From positions 75,607,299 to 75,671,298 of the forward strand of contig CM047815.1 in the NCBI GenBank assembly GCA_026214975.1: a DNA stretch of 64,000 nt, written 5' to 3'. Origin of the DNA: Gentiana macrophylla. Its lineage: Eukaryota; Streptophyta; Magnoliopsida; Gentianales; Gentianaceae. Each line of letters starts with the position of its first letter. The first letter of the stretch is position 1. The position numbers and the translations under genes are program-made. Below the pieces are notes generated by a model. It saw only the letters and a program-made list of their open reading frames with translations, made no database searches and had not been told where the DNA came from. This document shows positions 1 to 11,651 of the stretch, in pieces.

Positions 1-2
1 TA

Positions 3-668
3 ACAAGCCAATGGGGAACGCATCAAATTGAAACTGCAAAAGTAGCTGAAGGCGTATTTGGAGAAGATACTTCTCAAAAGATCTTATACCAGCTAATGGC
101 GATGAATGAGAAAATAGATGGCATGCAAGATCACATTGCCAAGGTTGAGAAAGTTCAATAAATCGAAGCAACCAACACCGAGGATGTGAACTATATAGGG
201 AGGCAAGGAAATCCATATGGGGGCGGATATCGCCCAGGTTCTCATGACCACCCTGGTTTTCGACTGAGTGACCCTACTAGGGGTTTTCGACAAAGTGACT
301 CTACAGGTGAAGAGAGACCAAGACAAGCTGGTGGGTTTATGCCTCAGTTCAACAAGTCAGGTGGTTGGGAAGCAGCCATGGAGAAAATGAGCTCAATTGT
401 GACCGACACGGTCAATCAACTTACAAAATCCATAACTGAGCTTAATACAAACTTCACCACATATTGTCAAAATAATGATACAAGACTGACCAATCAGGTA
501 GCCTTAGTGCAGAATCTATCGCACCAAGTGGGGCAGATCGCCGAACAAGTGTCAGCCCGTCCTCCGGGCGGATTACCAAGTAACACAGAGAAAAATCCGA
601 AGGACGTGAATGCAATCATGACTAGAAGCGGAAAAGAACTGCCTGGGCCAGTTGTACCAACCGTCTAG
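3..668 (+). pseudogene. gag: Ty3/gypsy Athila/Tat-type gag, 3' part, broken
   Basis: Capsid/nucleocapsid portion of a gypsy retrotransposon, entering from the left window edge. The frame is open apart from a TAA at 159-161 and ends at a TAG at 666-668. From about 186 there is the glycine/asparagine-rich segment typical of this clade (R-Q-G-N-P-Y-G-G-G-Y), then a helical stretch, then the landmark A-I-M-T-R-S-G-K-E-L near the end, which in plant Athila/Tat gag marks the approach to protease. No CCHC knuckle is visible in this part. The protease continues about 200 bp downstream in another frame, so gag and pol are now separated by a frameshift. Family call is from motif recognition. Confidence 0.8.
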
Positions 669-864
669 GAAGAATCAGAAAGCAGACAGCAGCAGAATCA
701 GGAGAAAAAGAGGGGCCGGTAAACCGGGATACCACGCCGATGAACCGGGCGTCTGGAAATTTGGTAGACGAACAGGCAGAGCAGCAGCAGGCAACAGGTA
801 AGTCTTCACGAATTGTAACTATTAATCCTGTTAATTTACCATATCCCCTCGGAGACATAAACCG

Positions 865-1471
865 AATAATGATGATGCTCGTTATAAAAAGTTTATAGAA
901 ATGTTTAAGAAATTGCAAGTGAATATACCTCTGGTAGAAGCTCTGGCCGGAATGCCAGAGTATGAGAAATTCTTGAAAGACTCAATCTCTACCAAAAGGA
1001 AGTTATTAGACCTTGAGACAATTTTCCTTAACGAGGAATGCTCAGCAGTTTTGCAACGCAAACTGCCTCCTAAGTATAAAGATCCTGGGAGCTTTCTCAT
1101 ACCTTGCACAATTGGAGGAGTGTGCCTAAACAAAGCATTATGTGATCTTGGAGCCAGTGTCAATTTAATGCCACTCTCCATCTTTCATAAGTTAGGCATG
1201 AAAGAGTTGAACGAAACATCTATAGCCCTTCAATTGGCTGATAGGTCTATGAAGCAACCGTGTGGAGTGGTGGAAGATGTATTGGTAAAAGTTGATAAGT
1301 TTGTATTCCCCGTAGACTTTATGGTGCTAGACATAGAGGCTAACCACGATGTTCCACTAATCTTAGGAAGACCTTTCCTTGCGACAAGTAATACATTGAT
1401 AGATGTCCATAAGGGTGAGCTGATTCTGAGAGTGAATGAGGATATAGTAGTAATCAATGTGATGAATTCAA
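865..1471 (+). pseudogene. Ty3/gypsy Athila/Tat-type aspartic protease
   Basis: Retropepsin domain of the same element. It opens with the I-P-L-V-E-A-L-A-G-M-P segment and carries the active-site variant C-D-L-G-A-S-V-N-L-M-P at 1141-1173; plant Athila/Tat elements typically have D-L-G-A-S where most retropepsins have D-T/S-G-A. The L-I-L-G-R-P-F-L-A-T motif follows at about 1361-1386, near the domain end. Host coding stops at 1471: the apparent last codons and TAG (to 1482) belong to insert A. Reading resumes at 11652 after one copy of TTCAA. Confidence is high for the domain, lower for the lineage. Confidence 0.85.
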
Positions 1472-3402
1472 TGTTGAAATAGTGTCCTAAACCAATCCGG
1501 TTGGACCGGATCCGACCGGGTCGGATCATTTCTACTATTTTCTTTGTGTTTATACATATAATAAATGGCTTTTCAGTTGTCATATATATGTTCTTTTAAA
1601 AAACCAATTATGAATTGTTACATTATAACGTCCTTAGTATTAACCTGTGATAGAGGAACCATGATAGGCGATTATGGTTGATGAGATCTCTAATCACTTT
1701 AATAGGTTTGATACTTAAATGTCTCTAGGCTGATGTACTATTAAACAGGGCATTGATAGTATGAACAAGCTAGCACGTATTAGATGTCTTCTGTCTTTAA
1801 GGACAGGGATAGTTCGCGTCTATCTAAGTGTAGAGACACTTGGGCTGTACGTCGACGTGTAATAGAGAATGCGTACGTTAGACTGACCCACTTACATTAA
1901 GTGTCGCACTATGTGTCGGTTGTGTAATTATCCTTAAGACCGGAGTCTTCATGGCATCACGGTGTGGATTGTCATGCTTTGACACTATTGAGGTTTCCCC
2001 TAGCCACGGGGCGATCATGCGGTAGTGATTGGGTGTGATACTGAAGCATGTGGAGTATACATGTTTGGTCGTCTGGAAATCGCGTACCCTATTAGTAGGG
2101 TGAATATCCGAAAGGGCCTTCTTATAAGGAATGTCTTACTCTCGTGAATCTTTGCAAAGTGGAAGTAAATGAGTTACTTTCAGAGAGCTTGATATCCAGA
2201 TTATAAGATACGGTCGTTGATGTTTTGACACTCGACTAACGACTGTATGGATATATTACAGCGATAGGATTATAAGTTACACGGTAACTGTTTCACATGA
2301 AAGGTAGTAGTCATTGCATTTGACTCTTCCGATGATTGGGGGTCACGGTGTGTTGCTAGACACTATCCCGTGATCGTTAGGCATGAAGGGCATTTTTGTA
2401 ATTAGCACTTTGTGTCTACGGCCAACATATTCCGAAGCCTATCGGGTCACACACATATGAACATCTAGCCGGATCAAAATGTGGTTATAGTTGATAACCA
2501 AATAAGGAAAGTTTATCTCGAGACTATAAAGGTTATAGTGGTAAATTAATATGCTGGTATTTATTTATTATGAATAAATTAAATACAAGATAGTAATAGT
2601 ATTATATTAATAAAAGAATATTCCGGATGCCAATTCATTGGCTAAGGTGACGCAATTTGTGTGTATAAGATACACTTGGATTGTGCAATTTAATTAATAA
2701 GATTATCATAATATTAATATAAGATATTAATATTTATATAGATATATATATGGACATGCATGACATGCATTTGCGTGTGCACAATTGTAGACTACAATTT
2801 GTGGTAAATATGTATGGATTTATATTTGTAATATATATTTGTGATATATACACATGTGTAAATTGATTTATGATAATAAGATAAATATAGTCAATATAAG
2901 ATATTGACAATATATTAGAAATATATAATATAAGATATTGAATATTAATGAGATAAATCAATCAATTATATTTTCCTTATTTTAGAGGTAAAATGTTTTC
3001 TTCCTCTCTACTCTACATTGGGGCGCCACATCCATTATAAATAGGAGGTAGGTGTCAAACTCTTATGTACATCACAACTCCAAGAGCTAATAGTTCTTGT
3101 GACAAATAGAGAGAGTTTTGAGAGAGAGAAAAAACCGGTCTAGCAGCCGGATTTTTCTAGTAGCAATCCAATGGTGGATTCCGGCGGGTTGTTCGTGTGG
3201 ACTAGCGGTAGAGGCTGAATGCTTAGGCGGCTCCGCGCATCGCTAATCTCCTTAGACGGTCAAAGCATCAATCTTTTAGATCAAGCAAGGTAACCACCGT
3301 CTTTAGCTTAATTATTTGTTTATTGCTTAAACGAAGTCGATCTTGGGTCGATAGGAAATAAAATTTTGAATTCCGCTGCGTTCCCGCGTAGATTTCCTAA
3401 CA
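1472..3402 (+). repeat. LTR A1 (5' LTR of insert A)
   Basis: 1931 bp, TG..CA termini with a short inverted repeat (TGTT..AACA). Near-copy of 9721-11646 and of the solo LTR at 46665-48640; more distantly related to 51605-52068 and to minus-strand pieces at 36812-36929 and 43384-43690. The stretch from about 2500 to 2990 is very AT-rich. A TATAAATAG box lies at 3036-3044. Confidence 0.93.
3036..3045 (+). promoter_or_regulatory. LTR A1 TATA box
   Basis: TATAAATAGG about 365 bp before the LTR end, conserved at 11285-11294 in LTR A2 and as TATAAAAGGG at about 48265 in the solo copy. Expected RNA polymerase II promoter of the element, with the start site about 30 bp downstream. Inferred from position and conservation. 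Confidence 0.6.
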
Positions 3403-3403
3403 G

Positions 3404-3415
3404 TGGTATCGGAGC
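3404..3415 (+). other. Insert A primer binding site (initiator tRNA-Met)
   Basis: TGGTATCGGAGC one base after the LTR end. It matches the complement of the initiator tRNA-Met 3' end apart from A to G at position 8, and is the usual PBS of plant copia elements. Confidence 0.85.
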
Positions 3416-5400
3416 GAGCTTCGAGCTTAAGCAATAAGCATGTTAATTTGCGTAGTTAATTTTATCATTTAAATCACGCAATTAAAAGATGAAAGATCTT
3501 TGATTCGCAAAACGATACACGAAAATAAAAAAATGGGCGGTTTTTGGGGTGCTCGGCCGACCGGCGGCGGCAACCCCACCGGAAATTGCACCGGTGGCGG
3601 CGGCTCCCCTCCGGGCGGTCGACGTCGGCTGGTGCATCTTTTTCGTGGTTCCCTAAATTTTATTTTGTGTATTTCGTCTTTTCAATAAGGTTCATAGTTG
3701 TGATTGATAATTCTTCTTTTGTTTAGTTGTTCATGTGGCAAACCAATGGTTCAAATAATTTGGGCCATTGGGATGCCACATGGCATTAAAATAATAATAA
3801 TGGCTTTTCCAAACTTTGTTTGGAATAGACCTAGGCCCTTTCTAAATATTTGATTTGGGAAAAGGTCTAGGCCTAGACCACTTTTAAAATTTTGATTTTG
3901 GAAAGTTGTCAGGCATATTAACCAAAATATTGGCCTTTCCAAATTTTATTTGGAATATGCCTAGGCTTTTTTTCAAAATATTTGATTTTGGAAAAGGCCT
4001 AGGCCTAGGCACCTTTTCAAAATTTTGATTTTGGAAAGGGCCAAGGGAGATGTCTTTTGGTTTAGGAAAACAAAGGCATCCCTTTTGATTAAGAATCAAA
4101 AGGAAAGAATCAAAAGAGACTTAATTTTAATTTTGATTTATTTTTAGAATAGTTCTAATTAATTAAAATTAAAATTAAAATCGTTAAAAATTAATCGTTA
4201 ATTTTATTTCGATTAAAATGATTTAATTAATTAAATGTTAATTAGTTAATTGATTGGATAAAATTATTTATTAGATTAAATGTTAATTGATTAATTAAGA
4301 CGCAAGTAGTTAAGTTTTAATTTTATCTTTTTCATAAGATGTTATTGTATGGATTGGATATTGTGTAGATATAATATGATTATATGGACCCCGATTGATC
4401 ATGGACTCGATCGATAGAATAGATGTGAATGATTTAATTTTTCTGTTGGTTTAAAAATTGTCCTAGGCCGTTATGAAGAACGTGACCTAGTTTATTTTCT
4501 GTATTTATCCCATTCCCGTTAGCTCCCCCCGTGTGCGGCGGGTGTATTTATTTTATTCGATAGAATTAAATGTAACAAGAATGGAGCAGAAGATGGAGAC
4601 CAAAGAAAGAAGAATAAAGATCCCATTGGAGATGGCGCATTAAAGATCCTATTGGCGGTTGCAAAACGCCCTTAGATTGTGACCCGCGTTTTTCGTCGGT
4701 TTGTATTCAAACCGCACTTTAGGAAAAGTCCATGATCATATCGGTTACTTTATGCATTTATTTATTTTGTTCTTGTATTTATTTTATGTGATACGATAGA
4801 TGCATGACTAGGCACTATCTAGATAAATGTGTATGATGTATGTCTATAGAGATTGATATATTTGATGAGACCGTAATTAAAATTAATTAAGTGAATTAAT
4901 TTACGTAAATACTTCCACAACAAAAAATCAAGTCGGAATATTGTCTCCCAATATTATAGCGACGGTGAAGAGCCCTTGTTCGGATCCAACTGATCGGCCC
5001 TCATCGGGAGTTGACCTACCACGGGTATATCGTCGTTATTGAGATATGATCGTATGAGATCTCGCGAATATTGGGTTATGACTTGACTAGAGTATTGCGG
5101 TGATTGGCCTCCGTCAGGACCGTATTATTCTAGAGGCAAGGGGTTGACTACCACATAAAGATATGAATTGTCAAGGAGTTGACTAGTCAACCACCAAGAG
5201 TCACATAGAGGTGTGATTGGTAAGTGTTTCATACCTTTCGAATTATTCCGGTTGATCGGCCCTCGTCGGGAATCGGGGTAACCAGATGGGATCTTGGCCA
5301 CTAAAGAATTTTGAAAGATTCTTGAAAGTCAGTTGGGAGTAGTTGACTAGTGGGAGCAAAATCATAAACCAAAAGACCATTTTTGATTTTGCTTGTATAA
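3416..5400 (+). other. Insert A untranslated leader
   Basis: No convincing gene. It contains a GC-rich patch (3535-3630), a two-copy tandem repeat (3799-4040) and a long AT-rich stretch. The part from about 5130 to 5390, with repeated GTTGACTAG and a closing GTAGTTGACTAGTGGGAGC, aligns with 43715-43910, the leader just before the gag of the copia element at 43.7 kb. This shows the two elements are related and fixes where gag should start. Confidence 0.6.
3799..4040 (+). repeat. Two-copy tandem repeat, about 110-bp units
   Basis: Units at about 3799-3906 and 3928-4040. Each begins with a TGGCYTTTCCAAA-like string, runs through TTTGGAATA, then a palindromic CCTAGGCCTAGGC-type core, and ends TTTTGATTTTGGAAAG. 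The GGCCTAGGCC cores are self-complementary and could fold. Possibly a packaging or leader structure; function unknown. Confidence 0.7.
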
Positions 5401-6969
5401 ACAACAACACTCTTTTATCTTTATTTTTTGTTGTAGTTTTAGCAAACTTTATATTTATGCTTTTTATTCTCGATTAGTAAAACCAAATTATAACTGTTAC
5501 CTTTTGAGAAACCTTCTCAAATATGGTTAAGTAATTTTAATCCTTTTAAAATAAGCAATGACACGAGCAATCCCGTTATAGTAGTTAGAGACAAGGAGAC
5601 TACATATTAGATGCAGTACTCCAAGGATTTAATTATTAATGAAAGCGGAGGCTCATGATTGAATCATTTGAAATAAGTTTCAAGGAATTAGTCATAGATT
5701 GGATACGATCCACGATGATCATTCAGTCATACGATGACAATTAATTCAAACGTTGGATAAGAATGACCACATCTAATTTTGAAAATGTTGTTTTCAAAAT
5801 TGTAAGATTTAAGTATCGACTTAATTCTATCATTGCTTAAAGGTCAATTAAATAGTCAATGTTTTGAATACGATTCAAAAGGTTAAATAAACTATTTAAT
5901 AAACTTTAGATTTTCTTTATGAAGGGAAATTAAAGACATGGCTCTTGTGATCATTCTAAGTCTTATGAAGACTACGATAAGAAACATTTTTCAAGAGCTT
6001 AAAGGATTAAAAAGGAAAGTTAGGGCATGTGCTTAAATAGAGAACTTATTGAAGTTTCTATTCTTGACAAGTGAGTTGAGATAAATCTATCTAAGTTCAA
6101 AGTCGACTCTAAGATATATGATATCTTACGAGTGTGATTAAATTAGAAAGATTAAATGCAGATATAGAAGGTGAGGCAAACGTTGTGACACTTACCATAT
6201 TCTGGATCTAGTAAACTGGTAAAAGAACTAAATAAATGTTATTGTGTTCTGGTTCTTATGAAGAACACGAATTCAGTTATTTGTTAGGATTTATTAGACA
6301 TATTCAATTGTAAAGAATAAATGTTATTCCGATAAAATTGAAAAGTCACTGAATCTAACATACTAGATTGATGTCACTGTATAGTTGATATGTGTGATGA
6401 AATCTCAACTAAATAATTATATGGCTGTTATCCGTAATATTTGGTGGTCGTTCTAGACATAGTCTCTATGGAGAGGAATCGTGTGATCATATGTCATTTT
6501 GATGACGTCTGAACCATGTGGTTATGAATCATGTGGGTAATACGTATCTTATCTAAAGATGACTAAAATACCCTTTTGTGAAAAGGTTAATCTAGAAAGT
6601 TGTCCAAAGCCTAAACATACCGATGTTTGTTGGCTTATGACAATTAATGCCACAAATAATTGTTTATTAATCTCTACGACTATTTTTTTTGAAATAGTCA
6701 AGTGTACTCAGTGAAGTGCATAATTCGGAAAGCCTGAAAAGTTCGAGCTAATACGAATATGAGGTTGATGGACTGCTTAGGAATTAATCTTCAATTGGAT
6801 TGAGGAAATTAATATCTTTAAGGTGTTTCAGAAGACGTCTGAAATAGAATCAGATTCTCCCTTGAAGGATACCATCTTTGGGATACGCAATTAGATTGTG
6901 TTCCTAAAATAGAAACAACACTTTATAAGATAAATGTGTGACTCAAGCCAAGCGAAGTATCCCTTACCC
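5401..6969 (+). other. Insert A: decayed gag/protease/integrase territory, nothing readable
   Basis: By position this should hold gag, protease and the front of integrase. The leader-to-gag boundary sequence is recognisable near 5410-5450, but I cannot read any domain with confidence: stops and indels occur every few codons. AT-rich, without repeats of note. Confidence 0.4.
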
Positions 6970-8152
6970 CTTTCGGGATAGTGCCCTTATACTTAACCGA
7001 GTTCCAAAGAATAAAGGTTGAATGAATTCCATATTAGATATGGAAGGGGATAATGTTCAATCTATCTTAACCGATGATTTGAAGTTGTCATAGGCAAAGT
7101 CAGAAAGGTTTGGAGCCTAGTACGACATATGAAACTTTGTGGAATATCTTAGCGAATACGCTAGATATTATTTACTTGTCCGCGGAGCAAAATGTTTGTC
7201 TCCAAACATGCTATCTTCTAGAGGAAGTGATTCTTCCAAAAGAGATAGTGGGAGTAAATAAGATCTCAAAAGAGTTTGAGAACCACAAAGATACATTCAA
7301 CCATTGGAACGTGAGCACACACCGCATAGCGATGAGGTGTAGAACACTACTCAATGCACACAAAAGTTCTGTAAGTCTGTGGATAACCTTCTGGCCCGAA
7401 AAGGCTGCTGGTATGTTCATCTTGAAGAATGAATATCTCACAACTTATGAAAGAATGTTTGAATGGCAAGATTGAGAGATATGGCCAGGAGCCATAATAT
7501 CTGAATTAGATTCCATTAGTGACAACCAGGTTGTGAACCTAGTCTGTCTTACCTAGAGGGAATGTCCCTTAAAGGCTGCAGTGACGGCTGAAGGGTACGG
7601 GGTTTAAAGCTTGTAATTATCTTTATGCTGTCAGCTGAGCCTAGTTCTATTCAGATAATGCTTGTTATAACTTCATATCATGACTATATGATAGTGTTGA
7701 AGACGTTGGACAAATAGCTCCATGTTCATAGACGATAACATGATATGTGAGCCCACGAGATCCATTTATGGACTCAAACAAGTTTCTCTAGATGATTTCT
7801 TTGTTTGATGATCAAAGGAGTTTGATTTAGTCAAAAGAAGGATATGCCTAATGTGCAAGATGGATAGTGGGAGTGTGTTACGATTTTGAGTAAGGTATTG
7901 GTTATCTTTCTCGGAAATCATCACCCCATGTCACAGTCAATTAATGTTTGGTAGTTCAAGGTCTTTACGAAAGCACTTGGATTAACAGTTCTTATTTTGG
8001 AAATAAGAATCTATAGTGATAGATTTAACTGCTGTTAGATTATAGTTTACCTATATAGATGTGATGCTGAAAGAGTTTAGCATAGGTCGCTACAGGGGAT
8101 ACTGCTAGCCGGTGTTCTCACCATAAGAACGTGAATTTCCTGTAGATTTCGG
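6970..8152 (+). pseudogene. pol: Decayed copia pol: integrase end and RT
   Basis: Short relics in copia order. I-L-N-R-V-P-K-N at about 6990-7015 matches the end of the integrase region. D-N-Q-V-V-N-L-V at about 7520-7545 matches the block just before RT. R-S-I-Y-G-L-K-Q-V-S at about 7758-7790 is the RT motif usually followed by R-x-W. Near 8000-8085, E-I-R-I-Y-S-D-R-F and Y-I-D-V-M-L-K-E-F-S match the end of RT. A 121-codon open frame at 7110-7475 lies inside this tract and is probably a chance or decayed part of it. The catalytic Y-V-D-D is not readable. The same motifs are better preserved at 50.4-50.9 kb. Confidence 0.65.
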
Positions 8153-8154
8153 AG

Positions 8155-9145
8155 GTCCTCTTCCCCAAAACCCTTAGAGTCACCATTCCTCCATTCCTTC
8201 ACCTTAGATTATCTCATCTTTCACTATTTCTCTTAGATTAAACACAATTTAGCATATATTCTCTCTTTCTTGTTGGTGTTTTGAGGTCTTCTTCCCCAAG
8301 TGACAATGGCTTTGATGAAGATTGATGCAACTTCAGAATTCCTGCATTTTGGTACTTAATTCAAGCTCCTTTTCAGTTTTATGGCTTTAATTTCATGTTT
8401 AATTCTTGTTTCTTTCATTATAATGAGTAGCTAAATATCTACATAGCCAAATCATGTGAAAATTGATGAAATCCTCCTCTAATTGATGAAATTGGGAATG
8501 GGTAGTTGTTAAAGTTGAATTTTTTGATGGGTTTGTGTTCTAAAACTTGTGCTTAATGCTTGAATTGATTTGATCACTTGATTCATGATTTCACACATTG
8601 TCTTTATATATGTATTTTGCGAGATGATGTGGGAAAATGGGTTTTAGAATCGACAAGTAAAATCGACTGAGTTGTTTAGATTCAGTTTCTTGATTGAGGT
8701 TTTCAATGTGAGTTGGGTGTCTCTAGAGCGTTAATCATGCTTTGGTCAGTTAAATCCTTAAAGGCGGACTGTTGAACCGGGCATAGGATGGTAGGTTGTT
8801 GCATTGGCGTCTACACACAATTATTGGAGATTGCACCCATAAACACATCAAGAGTATGATTGGTTGGTAGGTCGGTTGTACTCGTTCCCAATGAGTAGAT
8901 TAGAGGGGTGAAACTAATCAATTGGATCATGGTTTGGCTATGCCTTCTTCCTTATTATCTCTAGTTTATATTACGTCTTGGTGTTAATTATCACTTGTTC
9001 CACTCTTTTGGTTGACCTAAACTAAGTATGAAAATGACTTTGGTACTCAATTGATTCCTCGTGGGATCGACCTTGCTTGCTACTATAGTGCATTCGATTC
9101 GGTAGACTGCCGGTTAAAGTTGGACCATCACTATTTTGGCCATCA
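8155..9145 (+). repeat. Gypsy (Athila/Tat-like) LTR fragment nested in insert A
   Basis: It interrupts the copia pol between the RT end and the RNase H start. Its last 700 bp share landmarks with the LTR at 61031-62645: ATGAGTAGCTAA, a TTGGATCATGGTT..CTATGCCTT block, GTGGGATCGACCTTGCT, then GCCGGTTAA and a terminal ..CATCA. Copia coding resumes at 9146. The left edge is uncertain and no TGATGGGAGTC start or TSD is visible, so it is 5'-truncated. GAGGTCYTCTTCCCCAA occurs twice (about 8154 and 8283). Confidence 0.65.
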
Positions 9146-9706
9146 ATGAGCAAGTATGAAAGTAAATCTGGTGAATGTCGAGAATATCCTTAAACAAGTT
9201 AAGGATGGTTTCCTAGTTTATCGAAACTTGGAATCAGATAAATACAGATATACAGACGTATATCCTGAGTCTTATGAAGGCGAGTGGGAGCTACAGTCTG
9301 GGTTTGCAGTCACTTTGATTAAGTGATACAGTGAGCTGGACATGTTCTTAGCTATGGATCACTGTAAGTTCTACAACTAGGCCAAAACACAGTAGTTCCT
9401 TGGAGGCGCAGTGGGAGCAGTACATGAGTCTAGAAGGTTCATTCCTGAACCTTGTATGGTTTTTCCACCTTTTCTATATAGCTGATATAGTAAGTGGATT
9501 CATTGCTTGAAGCAAGGACTAGGGTCTCGTCAGAGATTCGTGTGTGTGTTGAGGCGGTTCCTTTGACTTGGTCATTTGGAACATAATATGGAGATAGTCT
9601 GAGTCCCTATGGATAGTGATCCGTTCACGGCTAGGGCAAGTTGCGAGTATTGCATGACATTCTTGTGTTTCAACTTGTTCTTGTGTGTTCGAGTGATTGG
9701 TTTTAG
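9146..9706 (+). pseudogene. pol: Decayed copia RNase H domain (insert A)
   Basis: Resumes as S-K-Y-E-S-K-S-G-E, then after a frameshift N-I-L-K-Q-V-K-D-G-F-L-V-Y and S-G-F-A-V-T-L, matching the copia block that normally reads NILKYLRRTKD, FLVYG and SQSGFVF. The rest, up to the polypurine tract, is frameshifted. Position and order support the tail of pol. Confidence 0.65.
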
Positions 9707-9720
9707 GCCAAGTGGGAGAT
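9707..9720 (+). other. Insert A polypurine tract
   Basis: CCAAGTGGGAGAT immediately upstream of LTR A2: the primer for plus-strand synthesis. The same tract precedes the LTR at 51605, confirming family relatedness. Confidence 0.85.
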
Positions 9721-11646
9721 TGTTGAAATAGTGTCCTAAACCCAATCGGCTTGGACCGGATCCGAGCGGGTCGGATCATTTCTACTATTTCTTTGTGTTT
9801 ATACATATACTAAATGGCTTTTAAATTGTCATATATATGTTCTTTTAAAGAACCAATTATGAATTGTTACATGATAACGTCCTTAGTATTAAACTGTGAT
9901 TGAGAAACCATGATAGGCGATTATGGTTTATGAGATCTCTAATCACTTTAATAGGTTTGATACTAAAATGTCTCTAGGCTGATGTACTATTAAACAGGGC
10001 ATTGATAGTATGAACATGCTAGCACGTATTAGATGTCTTCTGTCTTTAAGGACAGGGATATATCTCGTCTATTGAAGTTTAGAAACACTTGGGCTGTACG
10101 TGGACGTGTATTAGAGAATGCATATGTTAGACTGACCCACTTACATTAAGTGTCACACTATGTGGCGGTTGTGTAATTATCCTTAAGACCGGAGTCTTCA
10201 TGGCATCATGGTGTGTATTGTCATGCTTTGACACTATTGAGGTTTTCCCTAGCCACGGGGCGATCATGCGGTAGTGATTGGGTGTGATACTGAAGCATAC
10301 GGAGTATACATGTTTGGTCGTCTGGGAATCGCGTACCCTATTAGTAGGGTGAATATCCGAAAGGGCCTTCTTATAAAGAATGTCTCACTCTCGTGAATCT
10401 TTGCAAAGTGGAAGTAAATGAGTTACTTTGAGAGAGCCTGATATCCAGATTATAAGATACGGTCGTTGATGTTTTGACACTCGACTAACGACTATATGGA
10501 TATTATTACAACGATAGGATTGTAAGTTACACGGTAACTGTTTCACATGAAAGTTAGTAGTCATATCATTTGACTCTTCCGATGATTAGAGGTCACGGTG
10601 TGTTGCTAGACGCTATCCCGTGATCGTTAGGCTTGAAGAGCATTTTCGTAATTTGCACTTTGTGTCTACGGACAACATATTCGAAAGCCCATCGGGTCAC
10701 ACACATATGACCATCTAGCCGGATTAAAATGTGGTTATAGTTGATAACCAAATAAGGAAAGTTTATCTCGATACTATAAAGGTTATAGTGGTAAATTAAT
10801 ATGGTGGTATTTATTTTTTATGAATAAATTAAATACAAGATATTAATAGTATTATATTAATTAAAGAATATTCCGGATGCCAATTTATTGGCTAAGGTGG
10901 CGCAATTTGTATGTGCATAAGATCACTTGGATTGTGCAATTTAATTAATAAGATTACCATAATATTAATATAAGATATTAATATTTGTATAGATATATAT
11001 GGACATGCGTGACATGCATTTGCATGTGCACAATTGTAGACTACAATTTGTGGTAAATATGTATGGATTTATATTTGTAATATATATTTGTGATAAATAC
11101 ACATGCGTAAATTGATTTATGGTAATAAGATAAATATAGTCAATATAAGATATTGACAATATATTAGAAATATTTAATATAAGATATTGAATATTAATGA
11201 GATAAATCAATCGATTATATTTTCCTTATTTTACTAGTAAAAGGTTTTCTCCCTCTCTACTGTACATTGGGGCGCCACATCCATTATAAATAGGAGGTGG
11301 GTGTTAATCTCTTATGTACATCACAACTCCAAGAGCTAATAGTTCTTGTGACAAATAGAGAGAGTTTTGAGAGAGGGAAAAAGCCGGTCTAGCAGTCGAT
11401 TTTTCTAGTAGCAATCCAATGGTGGATTCCGGCGGGTTGTTCGTGTGGACTAGCGGTAGAGGCCGAACGCTTGGGCGGCTCCGTGCATCGCTACTCTCCT
11501 TAGACGGTCAAAGCATCGATCTTTTAGATCAAGCAATGTAACCACCGTCTTTAGCTTATTTGTTTATTTCTTAAACGAAGTCGATCTTGGGTCGATAGGA
11601 AATAAAATTTTGAATTCCGCTGCGTTCCCGCGTAGATTTCCTAACA
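9721..11646 (+). repeat. LTR A2 (3' LTR of insert A)
   Basis: 1926 bp, same termini and landmarks as LTR A1, with TATAAATAGG at 11285-11294. It ends CCTAACA, followed directly by the TTCAA duplication and gypsy coding sequence. Confidence 0.93.
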
Positions 11647-11651
11647 TTCAA

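Larger units (their letters stand above)
1472..11646 (+). mobile_element. Insert A: complete Ty1/copia-type LTR retrotransposon with decayed interior
   Basis: Two 1.93-kb LTRs (1472-3402, 9721-11646) start TGTTGAAATAG and end TTTCCTAACA. The insertion is flanked by a perfect 5-bp duplication TTCAA (1467-1471 and 11647-11651). A PBS for initiator tRNA-Met follows the 5' LTR and a copia-type polypurine tract precedes the 3' LTR. The LTRs differ by only a few per cent by eye, yet the 6.3-kb interior has no long ORF, only collinear relics of integrase, RT and RNase H. It is therefore non-autonomous and was probably already defective when it moved. It sits in the protease-RT spacer of the gypsy host. 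Confidence 0.93.

Noticed and set aside
3500..3726. Glycine-rich frames near 3.5-3.7 kb
   Set aside because: Produced by a short GC-rich patch in the untranslated leader just after the PBS; no gag motif.
7110..7475. 121-codon open frame in insert A as a novel gene
   Set aside because: It lies between readable copia integrase and RT relics in the same orientation, so it is most likely decayed pol or a chance frame.
6978..9706. Insert A as an autonomous copia element
   Set aside because: No domain is open for more than a few dozen codons and catalytic motifs are unreadable.
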